From Terriglobia bacterium (lineage in GTDB: Bacteria > Acidobacteriota > Terriglobia > Bryobacterales > Bryobacteraceae), in assembly GCA_020073305.1 (NCBI GenBank), contig JAIQFK010000020.1:62001-126000 (forward strand): a DNA stretch of 64,000 nucleotides, read 5' to 3'. Shown piece after piece: positions 35,474 through 45,095 of this stretch. How positions within the stretch are numbered: the stretch's first letter is position 1; every line of letters starts with the position of its first letter. Under the pieces are notes generated by a model. The model saw only the letters and a program-made list of their open reading frames with translations, ran no database searches and was not told the DNA's origin. A program made the translations under genes and the position numbers.

Positions 35474-38400
35474 CTACTGACTGATGGGCGGCATTGAGGT
35501 AAACGAGCCGATCGGATTGTAGCGAAGTCCAAGCGCCGAAAGATCGGCGTTGGACGAAAACTCCGCCACCCCCTGAACGTTGACCGTCTCTGGAAATTGG
35601 GCCGGCACGACGAAGGCACTTCGGCCTGATGGCGCGAGATTGACGGTCCCATTCCCCAGGACGGTGCCATTCTGATCCCGCAAGGTCACCGTCACAGCAG
35701 TTGACTGGACTGGGTCCTGATTCGCTAACGCCATCGCGGTGACAAAGCCCTGAGTATTGTTAAAAGGTAAGACAAACTGCCGTATGCCGGACAGGCTAAG
35801 AGGCACCGCTCCTTCCGCATCACGCACGGCACTGAGCCGTTGCCGGAAGATAGCCGTTCCCGCAACGGACCCGGAGGTGATTACCTGACCCCAGCCCTGG
35901 GAAAGAGTGGGCGCGGTCCCGGCAGTCTCAATGATTCTCGAGCCGCCGGCCGGAATGACATCGCTGTACTCGGAGATGCCGCCAGTACCCGCCACTGACA
36001 ACGCCCAGGGGTTTCCAGTCGGTTGTGTGAATCTCAAGGAAACCGGCGCTGGCGCGGAGCCCGTATTGACAAGAATGATCGTCGTCTGCCAGTCACCTCC
36101 GTCGGCGATCTGGGAGATGGTCGAAGTCGTGCCGGCGTCGGGGAGACTAGAAGTATCGATCGGCTCAATGGAAGCGAGCGTGTAACGAGGGCTCGCCCGG
36201 AGGCCCAAGGCGGAAACTTCCACAGGGGATGAAAACTCGGCGACTCCCCGCAGGTTCGCAACTTCCGGGAACTGGGACGACAAGACGAACGCTTGCCGAG
36301 TACCCGCCACCAGAACAAGGGACCCTGTCGAGATGAGTTGTCCATTCTCATCACGGAACGTTACGGACACGTGTGCGGTCTGCGCACTGTCCGGATTGAG
36401 CATGGCCATCGCCGTAACGAAACCTTGCGTGTTGTCAAAAGGCACCAGGAAGTGTGTTCCCGCGCTCGTTTTGAGAGGCACAGCGCCCTCTGTATCCACA
36501 CTGCCGGCAGCGTGTTGCCGGAAAATTGCTGTTCCGTTTATCGACTTCCCCGCGACGACTTCCGCCCAACCTTGGATGAGATTGCTCGCGGTTCCTTGCG
36601 TCTCGATGGTGCGCGAACCGCCTACCGGGATCACGTCAGAGTAATCTGTCACAGGGCCAACGCTAATGAGGGGGATAGAAACGGGGCTTCCGGCGGCATT
36701 CCGGAAGCTGATTGTGAACGGCGCCGGATCCGAATCCGTATTCACCAGCACGATTGTGGTCTTCCAGCCGTTGCCGTCCGCCACCTGAGGAATCCTCAAG
36801 TGATTGCCTCGAATCGTAAGCGTGACAGGTATCTTGATTGAGGTCGTCCCGATGTCAGGCCTGATTGTGATCGATCCTGAATACGTCCCCGCAGCCAGGC
36901 CCGTGGTGTTAGCCGACACCGATACCAGAACTGGAGCGCTGCTAACCTGGCCACTGCCAACTCCCACGCCGCCCTGCACGGTACCGGTGCTGGCATGTGG
37001 CGTGGGATTCAGGGAAAGCCAGCCTCCGCCGTTAAAAGAGGTCGTGAAGCCCAGCTGATCGCCAGTGCTGGAGACAGTGATCGTTTGACTCTGACTTATC
37101 GGAGAGCCGACCTGCGTACTAAATGACAAAGAGGCCGGGGATGCCGCTAAGTGACCTGTCGTCGCCACCGTTAGAGTTACCGGAATATTTATGAGACTGT
37201 TGCTTGCGCCAAAAGACGTGATGGAAACTGTGCCGCTGTACGTACCGGGCGCTAAACTGTACGGCTGTACCGAGACGCCGAGACTGGCCGGTGTTAATCC
37301 CCCGGTATTATCAATCGAAAGCCATTTGCCTCCGGATGAGACGGAAACAGACGCAGCGAAGTTGGTCGTGCCGGCAGAGATCGAGAGTATTTGAACGCTC
37401 GGCGCCTGGAATCCCCGTTCGTAGTAAAAAGACAAGGCGCTGGGGCTGGCAATGATCGTCGGGAGGTTTCTCACGACGAGGGTGACCGGAACATATTGGG
37501 AGCTACCGGCCGCAGATGACGAAATCGTAAGCGTAGTTTTATAAGTGCCCACTGCCAAATTGGCCGCATTCACGGATATGTTGGCTGTTGCCGGCGCAGT
37601 ACCACTCGGCGTGTCGACAGAGACCCAGCCAACAGGCGGAACGGAAATCTTGAAATCCAGCGGCGCTCCACAACTCGATATGGAGATCGGACTCGGCGAT
37701 AATGCCGCTGAGCCCATCTGGTAATTAAAAGTAAGTGAGCCAGAGCTGAGCGAGAGCCCGGGACTACTTACCATTAACAATACCGGCACCACTTGGGGGC
37801 TGTTGGCAGCCGACGCCGAAGCCACCGTCACGGTGCCGTTGTATGTCCCGGGAGACATGCCGTTCGTGTTGGCGGATACGGTAACGGCACCCGGCGTAGT
37901 TCCCGCATTCGAATTGATACTTAACCAGCCCGCCGAGGTAGCGACCGCAGTATAGTTTGCAGGCAAGGGAAGGCCAGCGGCCGTTTGGCTCGACAAGGAC
38001 AGACTCAGCGGATTGGGCGCGTTGCACCCAATCTGGTAGGGGAATGCCAGCATAGCGGGCAAGACCGATAGACGGATGTCCGGCACATTTAGCGTGACCG
38101 GTATCTTGACAGGGCTGTTGGATGCAGTGCTGGAGGTGATCAGAACACTTCCGGTATAGGCTCCGGGCGCGAGTGTGATTGGTTTTATCGACACGCTGAA
38201 GGTGCCCGGTGTGCTCGACGCCGCAGGGCTGACCGCCAACCAATCGCCTCCGGAGACGACGGAGACAGAAGCATTCAAAGGCACGCCTGTCGTGGGAATA
38301 TCGCTCGTGACCGAAACAGACTGGGCTGCCGGAGGGCTGCCGCCGGCTTCAGATACAAACGACAACGACTGCGGGCTCACCGACAGGATGGGGCCATTAG

Positions 38401-39484
38401 CCACCGTGAGAGTAACGGAAATTATCAGGGGACTCGGCGTGGCGCCCGTGATCGTCACCGTTCCTGAGTATTGGCCCAGCGACATTCCGATGGGTGAGGA
38501 CAATATGCATACGTTCGCGGGCGTAACTCCGCTCGCCGGAGTCACGGAAAGCCAACTGCCGCCCGATATTATAGAGGCGGACGCCGAGAAACTGGCGCCG
38601 GAAGGCGTACTAGTCAGCGGGAAACAGATCTGTGCCGGGGGTGGCGAGGTTAGCTGAAAGACAAAAGAGATTGACTGTGGAAGCGAAACGGTCAAGGTTA
38701 CCGGAATCGCGACCGGACTGTTTGCTACCGTGGAAGAGATGATACTTACTTTCCCCTGGTATGTCCCGGGTCCCAGGCCCGCAGGGTTGACCGTCACGGA
38801 GACACTCGCAGGCGCGCCGTTGCCGATGGCCCCGACGGAGAGCCACGGTTCTCCAGAGGTCTTTGCCGAAATCGTTTGCCCCGTCGGGTAGCTGGTGACT
38901 GACAAGGTCTGGGCCGCCGGAAGGTTCAAGCCGATTTGGTAATCGAACGACAACGAACCCGGATTGACCCATATGGTGGGCGCCGTCGGTTCGGTAATGG
39001 AAAGCTTGACGGCAACTTTTGCAAAGGGCTCGCCCGGCGTACTGATCGTCATGGTGCTACTGTAGTTTCCAACCGGCAATCCGCTAACACTGACTGTGAC
39101 GCCAATACTGGCGGGCGTCGTTCCGTTCAGCGGGCTGATGGTCAGCCAGGATTCACCCGAAGTCGAAGCTGTGAAGTTCAGCGGCGCGCCACTGCTGGTG
39201 ACGGAAATGGGTGGTTGCAGCGGAGGTAACGGACCACCGATTTCATAATTTATGGAATATGACGCTGGGGATACGAGTAACTGGCCTTGTGCCATTACCG
39301 CCCGGGACGACATGAGGAAGACCGCGAGCAAAAGAAGAAGGCGCAAGGTAGTTAGTCGGGCAACGAGCGGTTCTTCTTGTGCCCGACGCTTGCCGCGTGC
39401 TGCACTTTCTTCCGCGGTCGCCCGAAGGCGGCTCTGCGATTGCACCAGTAGCCCATCAATAGGAAGTGTCACAGTTCTGTTCAT
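35474..39484 (-). CDS. Giant exported BACON-repeat protein
   Basis: About 1336 residues from ATG 39484; the start is uncertain. A signal peptide lies near residues 40-65 ('LLLLLAVFLMSSRAVMAQ'), unusually far in. Eight tandem Ig-like BACON modules of about 95 residues follow. Each has an 'SLSF.YQ.G' entry strand, a 'WLS(I/V)' Trp core and a closing 'GTY.GTV.I.S' strand. The last 420 residues are two copies of a separate 200-residue module, both with 'GW.TTI.LVNT', 'YSDVIP.GGSR.IET' and 'NTQGFVTAMA'. BACON domains are linked to carbohydrate or mucin binding. A surface-adhesin role is plausible but unproven. Confidence 0.85.
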   Translation of the reverse strand: MNRTVTLPIDGLLVQSQSRLRATAEESAARGKRRAQEEPLVARLTTLRLLLLLAVFLMSSRAVMAQGQLLVSPASYSINYEIGGPLPPLQPPISVTSSGAPLNFTASTSGESWLTISPLNGTTPASIGVTVSVSGLPVGNYSSTMTISTPGEPFAKVAVKLSITEPTAPTIWVNPGSLSFDYQIGLNLPAAQTLSVTSYPTGQTISAKTSGEPWLSVGAIGNGAPASVSVTVNPAGLGPGTYQGKVSIISSTVANSPVAIPVTLTVSLPQSISFVFQLTSPPPAQICFPLTSTPSGASFSASASIISGGSWLSVTPASGVTPANVCILSSPIGMSLGQYSGTVTITGATPSPLIISVTLTVANGPILSVSPQSLSFVSEAGGSPPAAQSVSVTSDIPTTGVPLNASVSVVSGGDWLAVSPAASSTPGTFSVSIKPITLAPGAYTGSVLITSSTASNSPVKIPVTLNVPDIRLSVLPAMLAFPYQIGCNAPNPLSLSLSSQTAAGLPLPANYTAVATSAGWLSINSNAGTTPGAVTVSANTNGMSPGTYNGTVTVASASAANSPQVVPVLLMVSSPGLSLSSGSLTFNYQMGSAALSPSPISISSCGAPLDFKISVPPVGWVSVDTPSGTAPATANISVNAANLAVGTYKTTLTISSSAAGSSQYVPVTLVVRNLPTIIASPSALSFYYERGFQAPSVQILSISAGTTNFAASVSVSSGGKWLSIDNTGGLTPASLGVSVQPYSLAPGTYSGTVSITSFGASNSLINIPVTLTVATTGHLAASPASLSFSTQVGSPISQSQTITVSSTGDQLGFTTSFNGGGWLSLNPTPHASTGTVQGGVGVGSGQVSSAPVLVSVSANTTGLAAGTYSGSITIRPDIGTTSIKIPVTLTIRGNHLRIPQVADGNGWKTTIVLVNTDSDPAPFTISFRNAAGSPVSIPLISVGPVTDYSDVIPVGGSRTIETQGTASNLIQGWAEVVAGKSINGTAIFRQHAAGSVDTEGAVPLKTSAGTHFLVPFDNTQGFVTAMAMLNPDSAQTAHVSVTFRDENGQLISTGSLVLVAGTRQAFVLSSQFPEVANLRGVAEFSSPVEVSALGLRASPRYTLASIEPIDTSSLPDAGTTSTISQIADGGDWQTTIILVNTGSAPAPVSLRFTQPTGNPWALSVAGTGGISEYSDVIPAGGSRIIETAGTAPTLSQGWGQVITSGSVAGTAIFRQRLSAVRDAEGAVPLSLSGIRQFVLPFNNTQGFVTAMALANQDPVQSTAVTVTLRDQNGTVLGNGTVNLAPSGRSAFVVPAQFPETVNVQGVAEFSSNADLSALGLRYNPIGSFTSMPPISQ

Positions 39485-39768
39485 ACAGGTAGAGGTTCGT
39501 AAGGTTTGACTTGAATTCCAGGGCCGGCTCACGCTCGCATCCATCGAGGCGCGAGACACTGCGGCAAGTATTCGGTTCAATCATCAACTTGGGAGGATCC
39601 GAAAAAGGCCACAGCTTCTTCACCTCGCTACGGTTCCGTACACCGCAGCTGCAATATTTCACCCCAGTCTAAATCGTAGACGCGATCAGGGTTGCGATAC
39701 AAGATTAACCTTTGTTAGACGCAATAATAGTTGTGATGACCCAACTTATATCTGAGGATGAATACAGG
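39485..39768. other. Intergenic region with no recognisable gene
   Basis: About 280 bp between the BACON gene and the sigma factor gene. It probably contains the promoter of the BACON gene. I see no convincing reading frame, RNA or repeat. Confidence 0.4.
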
Positions 39769-41022
39769 TCATGTTGGCGGTAACTGAACTTCGCGCAGGC
39801 GCCGCTCGAGAAACCGGCGCTCGCTATCATTGGTGACTAGCGCGAGCGCCTTCAGGTAGCTCTTCGCCGCTTCGCCGGGAGACCCAAGGCGGCGCAGCAG
39901 ATCGGCACGTGCGGCGTGCAGCAGGTGATAGGTGTCGAGATCATTGGTTGCGGCCAAGGCATCAATCAGCGTGAGCGCAGGCCTTGGGCCGTCCACCATC
40001 GCGACCGCTACCGCGCGATTCAGCGACACAATGGGAGAGGGCTGCACGCGTTCGAGAAGATCGTAGAGCCGGACGATCTGGGGCCAGTCCGTCTCTTCGG
40101 CGCGCGCCGCCTGACAATGCAGGGCGGCAATCGCCGCTTGCAGAGCGAACGGGCCGGGCGCGCCGCGCAGGGCCTCCTCGACCAGCGGGAACGCTTCAGC
40201 GATCTGCTCTTGGTTCCAGCGGCCGCGATCCTGCTTGTCGAGGACGACGAGATCGCCGGCCTCATCGAGACGGGCGTCGCGGCGCGAGTCCTGAAGCAAC
40301 ATGAGGGCGACGAGAGCCGTTGCTTCGGCGGGAGTCTGCGGCCCCGGCAACGTTACGATCAGGCGGCCCAGGCGGATAGCCTCCGCGCAGAGATCGGTCC
40401 TGACCAGCGAACCGCGAGTGGCCGTGTAGCCTTCGTTGAAGACGAGGTAAATCACGGTCAGGACGGCGTCGAGCCGCGCAGCCATTTCGTTCGTCTCAGG
40501 CACGACGTAAGGAATGCCGGCATCGCGAATCTTGCGCTTCGCGCGCACCAGCCGCTGGGCCATGGTTGCCGGAGGCACGAGAAATGCCCGCGCAATTTCG
40601 TCGGTATCGAGGCCGCATAGCGTGCGGAGGGTAAGGGCCACCTGGGCTTCCAGCGCCAGCGCCGGGTGGCAACAGGTGAAGATCAGCCGAAGGCGGTCGT
40701 CTGGGATTTCGCTCGTGTCGTAATTCGGCTCTTCGAGGGTGCGGACCAAGCCGCTGGCAACGTACGATTCAAGCTTCTCTTCGAAATTGGCTTTGCGCCG
40801 AATGCGGTCGATAGCTTTGTGCCGAGCCGTCTGGATGATCCACGCGCGCGGCGACTCAGGGACGCCGGAGGCCCGCCACTGGTCCACCGCGGCGGCAAAG
40901 GCTTCCTGCGCGCACTCCTCGGCCAGATCGAAGTCGCCGACCAGCCGGATCAGAGTGGCCACAATCCGGCCCCAGTCGGAGCGGTACACTGCTTCGATGG
41001 CGGCGGTCGAATCCAACGGCAT
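39769..41022 (-). CDS. ECF42-type RNA polymerase sigma factor with C-terminal TPR-like domain
   Basis: 417 residues. Sigma region 2 reads 'LAEECAQEAFAAAVDQWRAS' with the -10 recognition helix 'RAWIIQTARHKAIDRIRRKA', and region 4 is around 'LCGLDTDEIARAFLVPPATM'. A long C-terminal extension (about 180-417) includes 'YLVFNEGYTATRGSLVRTDL' and TPR-like 'RAVAVAMVDGPRPALTLIDA'. ECF42 sigma factors have this extension instead of an anti-sigma partner and sit beside YCII/DGPF proteins, exactly as here (78-bp divergent gap). The extension is thought to control activity. Confidence 0.93.
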   Translation of the reverse strand: MPLDSTAAIEAVYRSDWGRIVATLIRLVGDFDLAEECAQEAFAAAVDQWRASGVPESPRAWIIQTARHKAIDRIRRKANFEEKLESYVASGLVRTLEEPNYDTSEIPDDRLRLIFTCCHPALALEAQVALTLRTLCGLDTDEIARAFLVPPATMAQRLVRAKRKIRDAGIPYVVPETNEMAARLDAVLTVIYLVFNEGYTATRGSLVRTDLCAEAIRLGRLIVTLPGPQTPAEATALVALMLLQDSRRDARLDEAGDLVVLDKQDRGRWNQEQIAEAFPLVEEALRGAPGPFALQAAIAALHCQAARAEETDWPQIVRLYDLLERVQPSPIVSLNRAVAVAMVDGPRPALTLIDALAATNDLDTYHLLHAARADLLRRLGSPGEAAKSYLKALALVTNDSERRFLERRLREVQLPPT

Positions 41023-41099
41023 ACTTGATTGTAGATATTCTCCTCGCGAGCGTGTCGATTGAGCCTCGTGCCGTTCGATTTACTGACGGAGGAACTCGA

Positions 41100-41456
41100 A
41101 TGAAATACATGCTGCTGATCTACCTTGACGAACAGGTGTTGAACGAGACCGAGCGGCAGGAGTGTTACGTGGAGTCGACAGCGCTCGCGCACGACCTAAA
41201 GTCGAAGGGCCAGTATGTGGCGACTTCGCCGTTGCAGCCTGTCTCGACGGCCACCAGCGTCCGCATCCGCGACGGCAAACGGCTCGTCACTGACGGTCCG
41301 TTCGCGGAGACGCACGAGCAACTTGGCGGCTACTTCATGATCGATGCCAAGAATCTCGACGAGGCGATTGGCATCGCCGCAAGGATTCCAGGGGCGCGCA
41401 AGGGCACGGTCGAGATCCGTCCGGTGATTGAGATTCCCGCCCTGCCTACGGATTAG
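41100..41456 (+). CDS. YCII-related (DGPF-domain) protein
   Basis: 118 residues from ATG 41100 with GGAGG 8 bp upstream. It has the dimeric alpha/beta-barrel YCII fold ('MKYMLLIYLDEQVLNETERQ') and the diagnostic 'VTDGPFAETHEQLGGYFMID' DGPF motif. Proteins of this family are the standard neighbours of ECF42 sigma factors and are presumed targets or sensors. Catalytic activity is unknown. Divergent from the sigma factor gene. Confidence 0.93.
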   Translation: MKYMLLIYLDEQVLNETERQECYVESTALAHDLKSKGQYVATSPLQPVSTATSVRIRDGKRLVTDGPFAETHEQLGGYFMIDAKNLDEAIGIAARIPGARKGTVEIRPVIEIPALPTD

Positions 41457-41474
41457 ATGTCGTGACCTGCGGAG

Positions 41475-43688
41475 CTAATTCGCGAGCCTGCCGCGTAGCA
41501 CGATGAGCGAGGCCTTGGGAAGCTGGTAGAGCGTACCAGGGCCACCGGCCGTCATGGTCGATTTGGATGGGGGGCCGTCGGGGTCCGCATGACCGTTGCC
41601 CCAGCCGCGGCGACGGCCTCCAGCCGTTTCGGCGCCAGCCGCTGCTCCAGCAGGAACGGGATCGGGATGCCACTGGTATTCGGCCGGGCCGAAGACTACC
41701 CGGTCGACCGTACCGGAGAAGAAGCGATCGTGCCGGGTAACCGGATCGGCGAACGTGACTTTCACGGAGTGATCGTTGTCGTGATCCTTGTTGATCAACA
41801 TGACGGACCATTGTCCGTCGGGCCGCTCGACTGCGTAAGCCGTGACCAGGATGTTCCCGTCCTTGTCCTTCACGTCGCTGCCGACTTTGAAGAGCTTATG
41901 AACGGCATCGACGGGCTGCACCCATTCCTTGGTGATCACCTGCGTCGCCAGATATTGAGGAGAGTAGCTGGTGACGCGGTTATCCCGGGTGATCGGCAGG
42001 AAGCCGCCTCCGCCTCTCCCCTCGGAGGCAATGTAGTGGAAATAGTAAGTGCCGGCGCCGCCCGCAGTCATCATGGAACCTACATAATCGGCCAGCCAGA
42101 GGCCACTCTTGACGGTGCCGGGTCCGCCCTCGCCCAGGTCGTTGCCCTCGGTCATGAAAAAGGGAATGTTCGGCAATCCGTTATCCTTCCAGGCTTGAAT
42201 CACATGGTTCAGGTAGGCCGGCTCCCAGTACAGAGAACTCCAGTCGGCGCACTTGCGCCCGCCATCCATGCAGGGATAGTGCTCGAAAGAGAAGAACGTG
42301 AAGTCCTGCAGGTGACCGCGCGCCTTGAGGTAATCCACGAACCGGCCCAGAAACGAGACTCTCCCGTTGGCATCCGCCCAGGAGTCCACGTCGCCGGGCG
42401 TCCCCTCGAAAGCCGGTCCGCCCAGGGGTGCGCCGGGCACAAGTCTGTGGATGGCCTTGGCGAACTGAATGTACAGCGTGGCATAGTCTTCCGGGAGCAC
42501 GCGCTGCCCGTCCGCTTCCTCTCCCATCTCGATCCATGAGATCGGATACTTCCGTTTGTAGAGGTAAGCGATTTCGTTGGCCGCATCCTCGGGGATCGCG
42601 TAGAGAATCGCGATCGGGATCATGGCGGGAAGGCCGCGCGTGACGCCGCAATTGAAGAAGAAATCGAATCCGATCTGGTCCCCCCTTCCATAGTCCAGGT
42701 CGGATGCGGCATGCCATGGATCCACCGATGAAGGCCATGTGATGGTCTGCTTGCGGCTGGGCACGTGCTTGACGACGTCGGTGAACTGGCCATCGGCGGA
42801 CAGGCTCCCGATATACAGCTCGTTGATCGCGTACCCCACGCAGTTGCGCGGGTCCTCCGCGCCATGTGTGTCGCAGGTGTTGGACGATTCCGTCATCCAG
42901 ATGCGCAGGTACTGCACCGGGATCTTCCAGTTCACGAGCTTCAAGGTGGGAGTCCCGCCCTTGCCATCCGCGATGGCGCCCATGGGGAAGGCCTGCCAGG
43001 CGCCCTTGTTGATCCCGTCATAGAAGGGCTCCTGTTCTCCCGTCCAGAACTGCACGTAATAGCGTCTGGCGTAGGGATCGGCCCAGGCGATCTTGATGGC
43101 GTTGACGTCCACCTTGGCGCCCAAATCGATCATGACCCATTGCGGATGCAGCGAATCGTCCTCGCCCGTGTAGGCTTTGGTGAGATAGGGGTTGCTCTTC
43201 CAGTAGGATTTCAGATTGCCGTCGGTCAAACGCGACCAGCCGTTGCCGTCGCCCACGGTGGCACCGCGATGGGGAAGCGGGTAAGCCCAGGAGTGGAGGA
43301 TCTTGTCGTCGGTGGGCTCCGCGGTGCCCGTGAAATAACCCTCCTGTTTGGCCGCATTGCTCCATGTGCCGTGCGGGTTCCAGTGCCACGCTTCGATCAT
43401 CAATTCCGTGTTCTGGCGATAGGTCACGGTCCCCCATCCCGCGCCCAGAAGCTCCTTGAGGACCGGGCCGGTCAGCAACCTCTCGGTATTCTTCTCGTTC
43501 GCCTCCCTGGTGTTCCCGCCGTTTATGCCCAGCCGGTCAATGGCTCCACCGAGTGCCCGAGGGGGACTGAAGGAATTCACCGCGTGGGACGGCGCGGCGT
43601 CCACCACAATATTCTGTGCGCTCGCCGCGCCCGCCAGCCAAAGGCATACGCCTGTGCCGAGAACGCGCCATTTCATGCTCACTGACAT
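41475..43688 (-). CDS. Exported discoidin-domain protein with clan-A glycosidase-like barrel
   Basis: 737 residues from ATG 43688, which follows AAGGAGG. Signal peptide to about residue 25 ('VCLWLAGAASAQ'). An F5/8-type C (discoidin) module lies at about 145-295 ('HPQWVMIDLGAKVDVNAIKI', 'VQYLRIWMTES'). It is embedded in a TIM-barrel-like region with 'YPISWIEMGEEADG' (Glu near 387-390) and 'PFFMTEGNDLGEGG' (Glu near 514). The pair of Glu after beta-4-like and beta-7-like strands suggests a retaining clan GH-A glycosidase. The C-terminal 150 residues form a beta domain ('VTFADPVTRHDRFFSGTVDR'). Substrate unknown; I do not recognise the exact GH family. Confidence 0.75.
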   Translation of the reverse strand: MSVSMKWRVLGTGVCLWLAGAASAQNIVVDAAPSHAVNSFSPPRALGGAIDRLGINGGNTREANEKNTERLLTGPVLKELLGAGWGTVTYRQNTELMIEAWHWNPHGTWSNAAKQEGYFTGTAEPTDDKILHSWAYPLPHRGATVGDGNGWSRLTDGNLKSYWKSNPYLTKAYTGEDDSLHPQWVMIDLGAKVDVNAIKIAWADPYARRYYVQFWTGEQEPFYDGINKGAWQAFPMGAIADGKGGTPTLKLVNWKIPVQYLRIWMTESSNTCDTHGAEDPRNCVGYAINELYIGSLSADGQFTDVVKHVPSRKQTITWPSSVDPWHAASDLDYGRGDQIGFDFFFNCGVTRGLPAMIPIAILYAIPEDAANEIAYLYKRKYPISWIEMGEEADGQRVLPEDYATLYIQFAKAIHRLVPGAPLGGPAFEGTPGDVDSWADANGRVSFLGRFVDYLKARGHLQDFTFFSFEHYPCMDGGRKCADWSSLYWEPAYLNHVIQAWKDNGLPNIPFFMTEGNDLGEGGPGTVKSGLWLADYVGSMMTAGGAGTYYFHYIASEGRGGGGFLPITRDNRVTSYSPQYLATQVITKEWVQPVDAVHKLFKVGSDVKDKDGNILVTAYAVERPDGQWSVMLINKDHDNDHSVKVTFADPVTRHDRFFSGTVDRVVFGPAEYQWHPDPVPAGAAAGAETAGGRRRGWGNGHADPDGPPSKSTMTAGGPGTLYQLPKASLIVLRGRLAN

Positions 43689-43828
43689 AATTGCCTCCTT
43701 GATGACCAGGCTCGCCCGGTTGCGTGGGCAGGACTTCCAATTTGAGATCTGGGAAAGCCAAGTGTATACGCCGGGCTGCATCGGGCACAAGGGTCGGCGG
43801 GTTGGTAGAATCAAAGGGCAGTACCTGT

Positions 43829-43871
43829 CGGGGCGTAGCGCAGCCTGGTAGCGCACCTGCCTTGGGCGCAG
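43829..43871 (+). pseudogene. Truncated tRNA-Pro (TGG), 5' half only
   Basis: CGGGGCG acceptor strand, TAGCGCAGCCTGGTAGCGCA D-arm and CCTGC-CTTGGGC-GCAG anticodon arm with anticodon TGG match tRNA-Pro. Similarity stops at 43871 inside the anticodon stem; no variable loop, T-arm or 3' acceptor strand follows. This is what remains after a recombination event at the anticodon arm. Confidence 0.85.
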
Positions 43872-44445
43872 CGCGGCCGTCTCTAAAGCTTCCTTAGGTT
43901 TACCTCCACTTTCACGGTTTTCAATAACTTGGGGAATCTGCTTTTCGCTCAAAGCCAACCCAAGTCAGCTCAACGTGATGGGTTTTGTCACGGTTTTGCC
44001 ACGGTCCACTCGCGACCTTAACCCGCCCTTGGGCCTCGACTATCACGGTATGCCAAGCGCTCATGTTGACCTTCAGCCCTTGTCCGTCCCCGTTCGTCGC
44101 CACTTTCAGATTCACTCCTGATCGGGACCTTGCGCTGAGGCCGATTTCTTTCACATTTCACGGCCGTGGCACCCCTGAAGCACGCTTACCTTTCACTTGC
44201 TTTCCGTTCGTTCACGTCGATTGTACTCATGCCGCGCCGCAGTGTCGGGATAGAACTGCGAACCCGAAAAATGTCCTTGGACCTATCCTTCGTCTTTGCT
44301 AAAAGGCTCGGTTGTGGAATCGCCGAAACGCAGCCCGACAGAACGCTCTCGGCCGTCTTGCTGCGCGCCTGAGGATTCGAGATTCAACGTCGCTGGTCGG
44401 CTGCGGTGCGCGTCCACCTCTCCCGATCCCGTATGGTCAAGAAAT
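43872..44445. other. Foreign-looking stretch next to the cut tRNA
   Basis: About 570 bp with no recognised gene. A minus-strand frame at 43921-44154 (77 residues, with 'NLKVATNGDGQGLKVNMS' and 'HHVELTWVGFERK') has protein-like composition and could be a small hypothetical or a remnant. The rest has no clear coding or repeat structure. Confidence 0.3.
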
Positions 44446-44720
44446 TCACGCGACCCTTGGGTAGTGATACTTGAGAAGACCGCCGAGGCGCTCTCGACAT
44501 CGAATCGACGGTCCACATGTCTGGCACAACTCGTCGGCCCGGGGGAACAGCAGAACGTTCCCCTTGCCCTGGTGATTCCGTTCGGCAGGATAATGTTCTG
44601 TGAATTGAGTTAGGGCACGCTTTAATGAAGACTCTCCAAATAGGATGAGCTTACCGAGGCACTCTTCCCTAACCGATCGGACCCATCGTTCGGCGAACGC
44701 GTTCAAGTTTGGACTCCGGC
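44446..44720 (-). pseudogene. IS transposase C-terminal fragment (integrase core, rve_3)
   Basis: From about 44720 the minus strand reads 'SPNLNAFAERWVRSVREECL' and 'FTEHYPAERNHQGKGNVLLF', ending 'CRERLGGLLKYHYPRVA'. This is the C-terminal end of a DDE integrase-core transposase, including the catalytic-Glu region (AER). The N-terminal two thirds with the other two acidic residues are absent, so it is a dead fragment. Confidence 0.8.
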
Positions 44721-44725
44721 GGGGA

Positions 44726-44789
44726 TTCCGGCGAAGCCGAACGCTACTTCCGGGATGATTCCGAACGGCGTTCCGGGATGAACCCGAAC
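44726..44789. repeat. Three tandem 17-19-bp repeats, probable IS21-family terminus
   Basis: TTCCGGCGAAGCCGAAC (44726-44742), TTCCGGGATGATTCCGAAC (44748-44766) and TTCCGGGATGAACCCGAAC (44771-44789) are spaced about 22 bp apart. Multiple terminal repeats of this kind are typical of IS21 ends, and an istA fragment lies 1 kb away. Confidence 0.6.
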
Positions 44790-45095
44790 ACCATCGGAGC
44801 GTAGCGACGCTGGCAATCCGATTGTGCAAGAAGTGTTCGGTTTCGTCAAGCGGAAACTGTCCGGAGCGAAGCGAAGGCAGGATGGTCGTGGCGAGGATGG
44901 GGGCGTGGGGCAAGGGGCAGCCGTCCCTTGCCCCGCCTCAGCACGCAGAAACCCCGGAGCGCGAGCGGCGTTCGGCCTTGAAATGTAAAGTTGTGTAGAT
45001 TGTTTCCGTACACCAGACCATCCATCCGCTATCCCGCCAACCTACCCCAAGAACGGCGCTTTCATTGAAAATTCGCGCGGCGCGGCAGCGCACTC
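44790..45095. other. Non-coding stretch
   Basis: About 300 bp between the IS21-like repeats and the cupin gene; contains GC-rich, G-run sequence and no convincing gene. Confidence 0.35.

Noticed and set aside
42765-43685. Plus-strand frame of 306 codons opposite the discoidin gene
   Set aside because: Antisense shadow; composition follows the codon bias of the opposite gene and it has no domain.
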